Assembly (NCBI GenBank): GCA_036005845.1
Contig: DASYQD010000090.1
Span: 1-14,008, forward strand
Source of the DNA: DASYQD01 sp036005845
GTDB taxonomy: Bacteria > Acidobacteriota > Thermoanaerobaculia > Multivoradales > JAIOJS01
Direction of reading: 5' to 3'
DNA length: 14,008 nucleotides
Part shown: positions 1-6,836 of the stretch, one piece after another
Layout: the number at the start of each line of letters is the position of its first letter
Position numbering within the stretch: the first letter of the stretch is position 1
The notes under the pieces: generated by a model
The model's input: the letters and a program-made list of their open reading frames with translations, nothing else
What the model was told of the DNA's origin: nothing
Database searches by the model: none
Translations under genes and position numbers: made by a program

Positions 1-931
1 AGAGCGTCGTGTAGCCGAGCAGCGCCGCCCCGTAGGGCAACAGGCTGGTGCCGGTCGGCCCGAGCGCGTCGGCCGCCGCGAGCTGCCGCGGCACCGGCAC
101 GCCGGCGCGCCGCCGGTAAGCCAGGGCAGCGGTGCCGCGCAGGGTCCATCCCGCCATGTAGGCGAGGTCGGGAACGATGCCGTAGGTGGCGCCGCCGAGC
201 GACAGACCTCCCCAGGCGATGTCGCCGACGAGCTCGACGAGGAGGCCGGCGGTCAGCAGCTGGTAGGCGAGACGGGCCGGCTCGGGCCGCCGGCGCAAGG
301 CGAGCACCGCGAGCGCAGTGAGCAGCGCGACGTCGCCGAGCGGGTAGGCGAAGGACAGCGCCGCCTGCCGCGTCTGCAGCGCCGACGCGGTGGGCACGCC
401 GACGAGGTAGACCACCAGCATGGCGCCGCCGCAGACGACCGACGCGGTATCGAGCCAGAACTGCCGCCGCTCTTGGCGTGTGCGGCCCTCACGGGGCAGA
501 CTGAAGATGCCGCCCAGCAGCAGCGGGTAGTACGACAGCCAACCGGCGTTGCCGAGCGACAGGTCGCGCAGCGCCGGCCAGTAGAGCTCGAGCAGCCACA
601 GCGCGTTGCCGGCCTCGATGGCTAGGAAGGCGAGGGCGAGGAGGCGCCAAGCCCGCGTCGCGCTCGCCGGCAGGCCGGGCGCCCGCGAAGCCAGCCAGGC
701 GAGCGAGACGGTGGCGAGGCCGGCGAGCACGAAGGCCAGCCGATTCGGCAACGAGCCGCCGTCGGCATCAGCGGTGAAGAACGCCCGCCAAACGCAGAAG
801 GCGAGCGCGAAGACGACGAGCGCCGCCCACAGCAGGCCCGGCCCGTCGCTCAGCCAGACCGCGACGAAGGCACGCAGGCGCGAGCGACCGGCCGGAGGGG
901 CAGCGGCGGCTGAGGCGGTGCCGGTGACGAT
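1..931 (-). CDS. Multi-helix membrane sensor-like protein, N-terminal part (runs off the left edge)
   Basis: The minus-strand frame is open from 961 to position 1 with no stop and does not end in the window. It reads as a string of hydrophobic helices with short loops, for example ALVVFALAFCVW, LAFVLAGLATVSLAWLA, WRLLALAFLAIEAGNALWLL, YYPLLLGGIFSL and FAYPLGDVALLTALAVLAL. The order of helices and the phrases YYPLL and AYPLGD resemble the N-terminal membrane sensor region found in front of GGDEF/EAL or histidine-kinase domains; that resemblance is from memory, and no output domain is visible. The start is unresolved. G/C at third positions becomes strong from about 937 downward, suggesting a start near 931, where an ATC stands, but no ATG, GTG or TTG occurs there. 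The first allowed starts are TTG at 751 and GTG at 730, which would remove the first helix. It lies 30 nt after the small membrane gene and is probably co-transcribed with it. Confidence 0.6.
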   Translation of the reverse strand, partial: MVTGTASAAAAPPAGRSRLRAFVAVWLSDGPGLLWAALVVFALAFCVWRAFFTADADGGSLPNRLAFVLAGLATVSLAWLASRAPGLPASATRAWRLLALAFLAIEAGNALWLLELYWPALRDLSLGNAGWLSYYPLLLGGIFSLPREGRTRQERRQFWLDTASVVCGGAMLVVYLVGVPTASALQTRQAALSFAYPLGDVALLTALAVLALRRRPEPARLAYQLLTAGLLVELVGDIAWGGLSLGGATYGIVPDLAYMAGWTLRGTAALAYRRRAGVPVPRQLAAADALGPTGTSLLPYGAALLGYTTL

Positions 932-961
932 GGTGCGAAGTCTACCGCCGCGCCCGAGTAT

Positions 962-1165
962 CTACGCGGCCGGCCCGCGGCCCGCCAGCCGGAAGCCCCA
1001 CACGGCGAGGCCGCCGGCGACGACCACCGCCAACCAGGAGATCGCCACCGGCGTCTGCCAGCTCCCGATGACGACCGCCGTCCCCTGCACCGCTCGCACG
1101 AGATGGGCGAGAGCCACCACTGCGAACACGACCGCCGACAGCGTGCAATACGTTCGTGCGTTCAT
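962..1165 (-). CDS. Small two-helix inner-membrane protein (67 aa, unknown function)
   Basis: This is a 67-residue protein with two predicted membrane helices, about residues 6-24 (CTLSAVVFAVVALAHLV) and 43-61 (SWLAVVVAGGLAVWGFRLA), joined by a short loop containing IGSWQTP. I recall similar tiny proteins with a VALAHL first helix and an A-x-x-FWGF-type end of the second helix in many Gram-negative genomes, always without an assigned role. The ATG at 1165 is preferred over one eleven codons upstream because AAAGGAGT lies just before it on the minus strand at good spacing. The gene is 45 nt after the RHH gene and 30 nt before the sensor-like frame, so it is probably an operon member. Function unknown. 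Confidence 0.75.
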   Translation of the reverse strand: MNARTYCTLSAVVFAVVALAHLVRAVQGTAVVIGSWQTPVAISWLAVVVAGGLAVWGFRLAGRGPAA

Positions 1166-1210
1166 CGCTCCACTCCTTTGCGGCCACTGCCGCGTCAACT
1201 CACTACCGAC

Positions 1211-1396
1211 TCATTGCCGCGGGCGCCGCTGCGCCGAGCCGGCGGCGCTCGGCGAGCGGCCGGCCTGGCGCAGGGCGTCGCGCAGCAGGTACTCGATCTG
1301 TCCGTTCAAGCTGCGCAGCTCGTCGTCCGCCCAGCGCTGCAAGGCCTGGTGGACGGTGGGCTCGAGGCGCAGCAGGAAGGGCTTGCGTTCGGCCAT
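1211..1396 (-). CDS. Arc/HicB-like ribbon-helix-helix DNA-binding protein (61 aa)
   Basis: This is a 61-residue protein whose first 46 residues fit the ribbon-helix-helix (Arc/MetJ) fold. A short strand KPFLLRLEP (residues 5-13) would pair with its dimer partner in the DNA major groove; helix A spans about TVHQALQRWADDE, and helix B is SLNGQIEYLLRDALRQAG after a conserved N-G-Q-I turn. The last 14 residues are a disordered Arg/Ser/Ala tail. The family acts as dimeric repressors, often antitoxins or autoregulators. No toxin gene is adjacent. It starts 16 nt after the SPFH stop, and I recall SPFH proteins being commonly followed by such an RHH gene, so a shared module is likely. GGTGG lies about 11 nt upstream; spacing is not ideal and coupling to the SPFH gene may help. 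Likely target (inference): the palindrome on the operon promoter at 2312-2321. Confidence 0.8.
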   Translation of the reverse strand: MAERKPFLLRLEPTVHQALQRWADDELRSLNGQIEYLLRDALRQAGRSPSAAGSAQRRPRQ

Positions 1397-1412
1397 CCTT
1401 CGGCTCGTCCAC

Positions 1413-2279
1413 CTAGTTGTGCAGCGTCCCCGTGTTGACGACCGGCTGCGTCGAATGCTCGCTGCACAGCACGACCATGAGGTTCGACACCATCGCCGCT
1501 TTGCGCTCCTCGTCGAGGGTGATGACCTGCTTCTGGGCCAGCATCTCGAGCGCCATCTCGACCATTCCGACGGCGCCCTCGACGATCTTCTGCCGGGCCG
1601 CGACGACGGCGGTCGCCTGCTGGCGGCGCAGCATCGCGGCGGCGATCTCGGGCGAGTAGGCGAGGTGGCTGATGCGGGTCTCGAGCACCTGCACGCCGGC
1701 GCGCGCCAGGCGCTCCTCGATCTCGGTCTGCAGCTGCTTCGACACCTCGGCGGTGTGGCCGACGAGGTCCACCTCGCCGCCGTGCGCGTCGTAGGGGTAG
1801 CCGGTGGCGAGGTTGCGCAGGGCAGCCTCGCTCTGCACCTGGACGTAGTTCTCGTAGTTGTCGACGAAGAAGACCGCCTCGGCGGTGTCGACCACCCGCC
1901 AGACGACGATCGCGGCGATCTCGATCGGGTTGCCGCGCGCATCGTTGACCTTGAGCTTGGCGGTCTCGAAGTTGCGCACGCGCAGCGACACGCGGCGCTT
2001 GGTGTAGAAGGGGTTCGCCCAGCGCAGGCCGGGGTGCTTGATCGTGCCCTTGTAGTCGCCGAAGAGCTGCAGCACCTTGCCTTCATTGGGGTTGACGACG
2101 AGGAACCCGGCGAGCATCACCCCGACGACGACGACGGCGAGCACCAGCAGGACGAACCGCACGATCTCGCCCTGGCGCAGCGCCAGGAAGGCGTTGTACA
2201 TCAGCGCGAGCAGCGCCGCCGGCAGCAACACCAGCATGGCGAGGCCGGACAACCCGTGCTTCTCGATTTCACGCAACAT
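1413..2279 (-). CDS. SPFH/Band-7 (stomatin-prohibitin-flotillin) membrane protein
   Basis: This 288-residue protein has two N-terminal hydrophobic helices (about residues 10-30 and 38-61) followed by an SPFH domain. The domain opens with VNPNEGKVLQLFGDYKG and GLRWANPFY, continues through a beta-rich core (IEIAAIVVWRVVDTAEAVFFVDNYE), and includes AALRNLATGYPYD and a helical segment (LQTEIEERLARAGVQVLETRISHL). That helix and the following Ala/Gln/Arg-rich part normally drive oligomerisation. SPFH proteins form ring or cage scaffolds on membranes and often act as partners for proteases or for organising membrane patches; no protease is next to this one. The ATG is well supported by AAAAGGAGGG (2288-2297) 8 nt upstream. 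It is the first gene of the minus-strand operon and has a good promoter about 30-60 nt upstream. Length and order of parts look normal. Confidence 0.92.
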   Translation of the reverse strand: MLREIEKHGLSGLAMLVLLPAALLALMYNAFLALRQGEIVRFVLLVLAVVVVGVMLAGFLVVNPNEGKVLQLFGDYKGTIKHPGLRWANPFYTKRRVSLRVRNFETAKLKVNDARGNPIEIAAIVVWRVVDTAEAVFFVDNYENYVQVQSEAALRNLATGYPYDAHGGEVDLVGHTAEVSKQLQTEIEERLARAGVQVLETRISHLAYSPEIAAAMLRRQQATAVVAARQKIVEGAVGMVEMALEMLAQKQVITLDEERKAAMVSNLMVVLCSEHSTQPVVNTGTLHN

Positions 2280-2311
2280 GGCCGCGGCCCTCCTTTTCGA
2301 CCGCTATCGAA

Positions 2312-2331
2312 GTGATATCACATTGAAATCT
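2312..2331. promoter_or_regulatory. Palindromic operator candidate overlapping the -10
   Basis: GTGATATCAC (2312-2321) is a perfect 10-bp palindrome lying on the -10 of the SPFH promoter. Next to it, TGAAATCT (2324-2331) resembles the core TGATATCA (2313-2320) at the same phase, 11 bp apart, about one helical turn. RHH repressors typically bind such tandem short sites on one face of DNA. Because the operon encodes an RHH protein, autorepression is a natural inference; binding itself is not shown. Confidence 0.45.
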
Positions 2332-2340
2332 ACAGGTCAA
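2312..2340 (-). promoter_or_regulatory. Sigma70-type promoter of the SPFH-RHH operon
   Basis: On the minus strand, TTGACC (2340-2335) is followed after exactly 17 nt by TATCAC (2317-2312). These match the -35 consensus at five of six positions and the -10 at four of six, with optimal spacing. Transcription would begin near 2305, giving a 5' leader of about 26 nt that holds the strong ribosome site before ATG 2279. A second TTGAC core lies 13 nt further upstream in an identical 8-bp repeat. Start site not proven. Confidence 0.6.
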
Positions 2341-2356
2341 GCGGTCCTGTCAAGCG
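2336..2356. repeat. 8-bp direct repeat around the -35 region
   Basis: GTCAAGCG occurs perfectly at 2336-2343 and again at 2349-2356, a 13-bp period. Read on the minus strand it is CGCTTGAC twice, so each copy carries a TTGAC -35 core. It may simply give two alternative -35 elements or may be a regulator site. It lies in the 218-nt divergent gap (2280-2497) between the SPFH and UnbV-like genes. The rest of that gap holds only a short inverted repeat, CGCGA-AATC-TCGCG (2407-2420), and no convincing plus-strand promoter. Confidence 0.4.
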
Positions 2357-2497
2357 CTGTAGCAAGCGGCCGCCCCGGGAGAGGCCGCGGCGGTGAGCCC
2401 CGGAGGCGCGAAATCTCGCGTTTCCCGAGCGAGGCAGGAACGACGCGGCGCGTGGATCCAGGGCGGGCTCGGGAGCGCGCCGCGCGGAATCGCTCCG

Positions 2498-4468
2498 ATG
2501 AACCCACTCCTCGTTCGCTGGCTGCGCCGTCACGCCGTCCGCCTCGCCGCCGCCATCCTCGTGTTGGTCGCCTACGGCTTCGCGCGGCTGCCCCATGCGA
2601 GCGAGGCCGAGCGCCGGCAGCTCGCGGCCCGCTTCGCCTTCACCCGCCTGCCGCTCGCCGAGCCGCCGCACGCCGGCGAGCCGCGCACCGTGCGGCGCGT
2701 GCACCCCAGCCTGCGCAAGATCTCGGCCTGGGTCTCCGCGCTGGGGGCGGCGGTGGCGCTCGGCGACGTCGACGGCGACGGGCTGCCCAACGATAGCTGC
2801 CTCGTCGACCCGCGCTTCGACCAGGCGATCGTGGCGCCGGTGCCGGGCACCGGTGACCGTTACGCGGCCTTCGTGCTCGACCCGGCGCCGTTCCGCGTCG
2901 ACGAGACGATGGCGCCGATGGGCTGCCTGCCCGGCGATTTCAACGAGGACGGCCGCACCGACTTCGTGGTCACCTACTGGGGCCGGCCGCCGCTGGCGTT
3001 CCTCCGCCTCGCTGCCGGCGCCGAGGCGAGCGCGCCGCCGACCGCCGCCGCCTATCGCGCGGTGGAGCTGGCGCCTGCCGGCGAGCGCTGGTACACCAAC
3101 ACCGTCACCTCGGCCGACGTCGACGGCGACGGCCACCTCGACCTCATCATCGGCAACTACTTCCGCGACGGCGCCCGCATCCTCGACACGCACGGCACCG
3201 GCGAGGAGGTCCTCAACCAATCGCTCTCGCGCGCCGGCAACGGCGGCACCAACCGCATCCTGCTCTGGCGCAGCGCCACGGCGGGCGCCGAGCCGGACGT
3301 GCGCTTCGCGGACCTGGAGTCACCCTTCGACGAGGCGACGCGCTTCGCGTGGACGCTGTCCGTGGGCGCCGCCGATCTCGACGGCGACCTGCTGCCGGAG
3401 ATCTACTTCGGCAACGACTTCGGCCCCGACCGGCTGCTCTACAACCACTCGCAGCCCAGCGAGCCGCGCTTCACGCCGGTCTTCGGCGAGCGCCGCTTCA
3501 CCGATCCGCAGTCGCGCGTCCTCGGCCGCGACTCGTTCAAAGGGATGGGCCTCGACTTCGCCGACTTGAACGGCGACGGCGTGCTCGACATCTACGTCAG
3601 CAACATCGCGCAGCCCTGGGCGCTGCAGGAGAGCCACTACGTGTGGATGAGCGACGCCTCGCCGGCGCGGCTGCGCGACGGCATCGCTCCCTATCGCGAC
3701 CAGGGCGAGGAGCTCGGCCTCGGACGCAGCGGCTGGTCGTGGGATGCGCGTTTCGCCGACTTCGACAACGACGGCGTGCCCGAGGCGGTGCAGGCGGTGG
3801 GTTTCGTGCGCGGCGTGACCAACCGCTGGCCGGAGCTGCACGAGATCGCGATGGGCAACGACCAGGACTTCATGCACCCGCGCTTCTGGCACTTCTTCCG
3901 CCCGGGCGACGACCTCTCGGGCCACTTGCACGACCCGTTCTTCGTGCGCGGAGCGGACGGCCGCTACGAGGACGTGGCCGCCGAGCTCGGGCTCGACGAT
4001 TCGCACGTGACGCGCGGCATCGCCATCGCCGACGTCGACGGCGACGGCGACCTCGACTTCGCGATCGCCAACCAGTGGGAGCCGTCGTACTTCTTCCGCA
4101 ACGACGCGCCGCACGCGGGCGCGGCGCTGGAGCTCGACCTGCGGTTGCCGATCGCGGCGGCGGCCGCCGGCATCAGCGGCGCCTCCCGGCCCGCTATCGG
4201 CGCCGAGGCGACGCTGCGGCTGCCCGACGGCCGGCGCATGACGGCGCAGGTCGACGGCGGCAGCGGCCACTCGGGCGAGCGCGCGCCGATGCTCCACTTC
4301 GGGCTCGGCGCGATGGCGCCGCGAACGCCGCTGCGCGTCGAGCTGCGCTGGCGCGACGGCGCCGGCCGGCCGCGCGCGGGTGCGCTCACTCTCACCCCCG
4401 GCCGGCATCGCGTGCTGCTCGCCGGCGACGGGGCGCGTCTCGTGGACGCTACCGGAGCGGTGGGCTGA
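2498..4468 (+). CDS. CRTAC1/ASPIC-type beta-propeller protein (UnbV family)
   Basis: This 656-residue protein begins with a basic patch and one hydrophobic helix (about 14-29), so it is probably membrane-anchored with its body outside the cytoplasm. Seven FG-GAP/VCBS-type calcium loops follow at about residues 90 (DVDGDG), 147 (DFNEDG), 207 (DVDGDG), 293 (DLDGD), 356 (DLNGDG), 421 (DFDNDG) and 512 (DVDGDG), consistent with a seven-bladed propeller. Residues about 560-650 match the UnbV/ASPIC domain, with GAEATLRLPDG, the G-G-S-G-H-S-G-E turn and MLHFGLG. UnbV is a conserved protein of unknown function in enediyne clusters and is also widespread elsewhere as CRTAC1-family protein. The frame extends 35 codons further upstream, but ATG 2498 is chosen because the signal-anchor begins there; its ribosome site is weak. 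The stop is 2 nt before the next ATG, so the two genes are translationally coupled. Confidence 0.88.
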   Translation: MNPLLVRWLRRHAVRLAAAILVLVAYGFARLPHASEAERRQLAARFAFTRLPLAEPPHAGEPRTVRRVHPSLRKISAWVSALGAAVALGDVDGDGLPNDSCLVDPRFDQAIVAPVPGTGDRYAAFVLDPAPFRVDETMAPMGCLPGDFNEDGRTDFVVTYWGRPPLAFLRLAAGAEASAPPTAAAYRAVELAPAGERWYTNTVTSADVDGDGHLDLIIGNYFRDGARILDTHGTGEEVLNQSLSRAGNGGTNRILLWRSATAGAEPDVRFADLESPFDEATRFAWTLSVGAADLDGDLLPEIYFGNDFGPDRLLYNHSQPSEPRFTPVFGERRFTDPQSRVLGRDSFKGMGLDFADLNGDGVLDIYVSNIAQPWALQESHYVWMSDASPARLRDGIAPYRDQGEELGLGRSGWSWDARFADFDNDGVPEAVQAVGFVRGVTNRWPELHEIAMGNDQDFMHPRFWHFFRPGDDLSGHLHDPFFVRGADGRYEDVAAELGLDDSHVTRGIAIADVDGDGDLDFAIANQWEPSYFFRNDAPHAGAALELDLRLPIAAAAAGISGASRPAIGAEATLRLPDGRRMTAQVDGGSGHSGERAPMLHFGLGAMAPRTPLRVELRWRDGAGRPRAGALTLTPGRHRVLLAGDGARLVDATGAVG

Positions 4469-4470
4469 GC

Positions 4471-5385
4471 ATGGGCGCCCACAAGGACATCCGTCTCGCC
4501 GCGCTGCGCCGATTCGCCGCTGCCATCACCCTCCTCAACGTCGTCGGCCACACGCTGCTCGGCTTCGAGCAGTCGTGGCTCACGCCGTTCGTCGGCGTGC
4601 TCGCCGCCTACCTCACCGAGATCGTGCTCGAGCTGCTCGAGAGCTGGCGCAGCGGACGCCGCCCGCGCTTCCTCGGCAAGGGCATGGCGGCGATCGACTT
4701 CCTGCTCCCGGCGCACATCAGCGGTCTGGCGGTGAGCATGCTGCTCTTCGCCAACCGGCGGCTGCAGGCAGTGGTCTTCGCGGCGGTGGTGGCGATCGCC
4801 TCGAAGTACCTCTTCCGCGTCGAGGTCGACGGCCGCCCGCGGCACGTCTTCAACCCCTCGAACCTCGGCATCAGCGCCACCCTGCTCGCCCTGCCGTGGG
4901 TGGGGATGGTGCAGCCGTACATGTTCACCGAGAAGCTCAGCGGCGGTTGGGACTGGTTCCTGCCCGTGCTCATCGTCTGCACGGGCTCACTCCTGAACGG
5001 GCGCCTCACCAAGAAGCTGCCGCTGGTCGCAGGCTGGGTGGGCGGCTTCGCGGCGCAGGCGGTGGTGCGGCACTTCCTGTTCGGCAACCAGCTGCTCGCC
5101 TCGCTCAACCCGATGACCGGCGTCGCCTTCCTGCTCTTCACCTTCTACATGATCACCGACCCGGCGACGACGCCGAGCTCGCCGCGCGGGCAGGTCGCCT
5201 TCGGTGCCGCGGTGGCGGCGACCTACGCCGCGTTCATGGCGCTGCACCTCGTCTTCGGCATCTTCCTCGCCTTGAGCCTCGTCTGCCTCGGCCGCGGCGT
5301 GCTCTTGCAGGCGCACGAGCTCGTCGCGCAGCGAGCGCGCCTCGCGATCTCGGTACCGGCGACCGCGGAGAGCACGACGGCGTGA
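4471..5385 (+). CDS. NqrB/RnfD-like polytopic membrane protein (UnbU family)
   Basis: This 304-residue integral membrane protein has about eight hydrophobic helices. NPSNLGISATLLALPWVG and ITDPATTPSSPRGQ are typical of the NqrB/RnfD superfamily, and the overall pattern (AIDFLLPAHISGLAVSMLL, HVFNPSNLG, TGSLLNGRLTKKLP, SLNPMTGVAFLLFTFYM) matches what I know as UnbU, the membrane partner of UnbV in enediyne clusters. NqrB and RnfD carry FMN on a threonine in an S/T-G-A-T motif inside ion-pumping redox complexes. I see no S-G-A-T or T-G-A-T here, so covalent flavin by that route is doubtful. No other Nqr/Rnf subunit is present. The ATG lies 2 nt after the UnbV-like stop. After the gene, a short GCGGC/GCCGC hairpin (5386-5401) in the 48-nt convergent gap may end transcription but has no U-run. 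The transported or sensed molecule is unknown. Confidence 0.85.
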   Translation: MGAHKDIRLAALRRFAAAITLLNVVGHTLLGFEQSWLTPFVGVLAAYLTEIVLELLESWRSGRRPRFLGKGMAAIDFLLPAHISGLAVSMLLFANRRLQAVVFAAVVAIASKYLFRVEVDGRPRHVFNPSNLGISATLLALPWVGMVQPYMFTEKLSGGWDWFLPVLIVCTGSLLNGRLTKKLPLVAGWVGGFAAQAVVRHFLFGNQLLASLNPMTGVAFLLFTFYMITDPATTPSSPRGQVAFGAAVAATYAAFMALHLVFGIFLALSLVCLGRGVLLQAHELVAQRARLAISVPATAESTTA

Positions 5386-5433
5386 GCGGCTGCAACGCCG
5401 CCGCATCGCGCGCGCGCAGGGGCCCGCGAGCTA

Positions 5434-6018
5434 TCAGCTCCTGGGCGAGTCCTCGAGGCCGCCGCGGTAGACGTCGTCGACGGCGATCTCGCATTCCAAC
5501 GAGTCGAGCCGCATCCGTTCGCCGCTCCCGGCCGTCTGGCGCTCCCACTGACCACCGACCTGACGGCGCCAAAGCTCGATCTGTTGCTGTCGGTGCGACA
5601 CGAGCAAGCACTCTCGCAACGACGGGACCTGCTTGTAGTGCTCCAGCTTCTCGCCGCGATCGTAGTCCTCGGTGCTGTTGCTGAGGACCTCGGCCACCAA
5701 CAAGGGATTGACCAGCGTCAGGCGGTTCTCGGGATCTCGCTCGAGCGGACCGCAGACGACGGTGACGTCCGGATAGGTCGCCAGCCCGGTGGCCAGCACG
5801 CGCACCCGCAGATCGGAGCTGAACACACGGCAGGGGCGGCTCCCGATGCCCGCCAATAGCGCTGCGCCGAGGTTCATCGCCAGCGCCGCGTGTTCCGGCG
5901 AGCCGCCGGCCAACGCGTAAATCTCGCCGCCCAAGAACTCGTGCTTGACGTTGCTCGCCTCTTCCAGGAAGAGATAGTCCGCGTACGAGTAGCGGTGCCG
6001 CGCAGCAGGCTCGCTCAC
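5434..6018 (-). CDS. Uma2 family (DUF820) PD-(D/E)XK nuclease-fold protein
   Basis: This 194-residue protein has the Uma2 pattern: an N-terminal SYADYLFLEE with KHEFLGGEIYALAG, then the restriction-nuclease-like core with TYPDVTVV (Asp84), LLVAEVLSNST (Glu110) and YDRGEKLEHYKQV (Lys124), which supply the acidic and lysine residues expected for metal-dependent DNA cleavage. The family is abundant in cyanobacteria and many environmental bacteria. Its biological role is not settled, though members are often annotated as endonucleases. The start is GTG at 6018; no good ribosome site is visible, but GGGAG lies about 13 nt upstream within the inverted repeat GGGAGT-CT-ACTCCC (6023-6036). It is convergent with the UnbU-like gene and has somewhat more A/T at third positions than its neighbours, compatible with more recent acquisition. 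Confidence 0.88.
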   Translation of the reverse strand: MSEPAARHRYSYADYLFLEEASNVKHEFLGGEIYALAGGSPEHAALAMNLGAALLAGIGSRPCRVFSSDLRVRVLATGLATYPDVTVVCGPLERDPENRLTLVNPLLVAEVLSNSTEDYDRGEKLEHYKQVPSLRECLLVSHRQQQIELWRRQVGGQWERQTAGSGERMRLDSLECEIAVDDVYRGGLEDSPRS

Positions 6019-6125
6019 ACTAGGGAGTCTACTCCCGGATGCCTAAAGCGACGGACCAGCCGCGCCTGCTGGCGAGACCCGCCGTTCGAAAGCGATGCTC
6101 GGCTGCTTCGCCGCGTTCAGCGGCT

Positions 6126-6437
6126 CTACCGACTCCGCTTGCGCGCCGTCGCCTTGCCGCCCTTGCGGCCGGCCGCGGCTTTCTTCGAGCTCGAGCCGCT
6201 CGAGCCTTTCTTGCTGCCGCCGCCCTTGCTGCCCGCCTTGCTCTTGCTGCTGCCGCCCTTGCTCGACGCGCTCTTCTTGCTGCCGCCACTCTTCGTGCGC
6301 CCCTCGCTGCTGCGCTGCTTGTTGACGGTGGCGGCGGCGATGCGCTTCGCCGTCTTGCTCGAGCGCCCCTCCTTGCTCTCGCTCTCCTTGATGTGCTCGT
6401 ACTGCCGCTCGTCCTTGTCGCTCCACGACTCCGGCAT
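6126..6437 (-). CDS. Small basic protein with Lys/Ser/Gly-rich tail (often labelled 'plasmid stabilization protein')
   Basis: This is a 103-residue, strongly basic protein. Residues 1-48 form a short conserved head, PESWSDKDERQYEHIKES followed by AKRIAAATVNKQRSSEGRT. That head resembles small proteins often labelled plasmid stabilization protein, whose members share EHIEES and ATVNK phrases; the label is not backed by known mechanism. Residues about 49-103 are low complexity, rich in Lys, Ser, Gly and Ala, like a histone H1 tail, suggesting nucleic-acid binding (inference). The ATG at 6437 is chosen over an upstream one at 6521 because AGGAGG lies 5-6 nt before it and because the conserved head starts there. 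The 107-nt gap down to its stop and the 129-nt gap upstream show no further gene. Confidence 0.72.
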   Translation of the reverse strand: MPESWSDKDERQYEHIKESESKEGRSSKTAKRIAAATVNKQRSSEGRTKSGGSKKSASSKGGSSKSKAGSKGGGSKKGSSGSSSKKAAAGRKGGKATARKRSR

Positions 6438-6566
6438 GGTGACCTCCTGCCGCCCACGCGGCGAACGCGCTCGCCCGTCGAGCGCCGGCGCAACGCGGGC
6501 AGCAAGCCGTACGCCAACCACAGCGATGACGGCTGCGCGCAGACTCGCCGCACACCAAGACGCGAA

Positions 6567-6836
6567 TCAACTAGCTGGCTGAACCGGGACCCGCGACCTC
6601 AGCGGGTACTTCTCCGGATGCTCGATCGATTCGATGTGGAGATCGACGTCGAGCTCCGGCCAATAGAGGTGATGAGGCTGCGGCCGCTCCACGCGCAGGA
6701 TGGCCCGAACAGGCGCGTCCGCGAACCAGGGGAACTCGGCGAACGGCATGAAGAGCTCCCGGTCGTCGACCAGGAGCCAGACACCCATGCCCGAGATGTT
6801 GGTGACCTCAGCGGCCGAAGTGCTTCTTCCAGGCAT
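6567..6836 (-). CDS. DUF2442 domain protein
   Basis: This 89-residue protein matches DUF2442 nearly end to end: SAAEVTNISGMGVWLLVDD, ELFMPFAEFPWFADAPV, VERPQPHHLYWPELDVDL and HIESIEHPEKYPL are its usual conserved stretches. In many genomes DUF2442 follows a DUF4160 gene, and the pair is often treated as a toxin-antitoxin-like unit; biochemical proof is limited. The ATG at 6836 is chosen because AGGAG (6844-6848) lies 7 nt upstream and the conserved domain follows directly. A TTG-led extension is possible but adds nothing conserved. Here its expected partner appears only as a shortened remnant that overlaps the first 29 nt of this gene. DUF2442 itself looks intact. Confidence 0.85.
   Translation of the reverse strand: MPGRSTSAAEVTNISGMGVWLLVDDRELFMPFAEFPWFADAPVRAILRVERPQPHHLYWPELDVDLHIESIEHPEKYPLRSRVPVQPAS

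Noticed and set aside
606..2315. 569-residue open frame on the plus strand
   Set aside because: It runs antisense through four minus-strand genes with clear families and ribosome sites. Its translation is Arg/His/Asp-rich filler typical of high-GC shadows.
2393..2497. 35-codon upstream extension of the UnbV-like frame
   Set aside because: It would place a charged, low-complexity segment before the signal-anchor, which normally starts the protein.
2498..5385. Enediyne biosynthetic cluster
   Set aside because: Only the UnbV and UnbU families are seen; no polyketide synthase, thioesterase or tailoring gene lies in the window.
6019..6125. tRNA-like phrase GTTCGAA in the gap
   Set aside because: No acceptor, anticodon or D-arm pairing could be built around it on either strand.
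6165..6290. Tandem repeat or mobile element suggested by the repetitive cttgctgccgcc-type pattern
   Set aside because: It is explained by the Lys/Ser/Gly-rich coding tail of the small basic protein on the minus strand.
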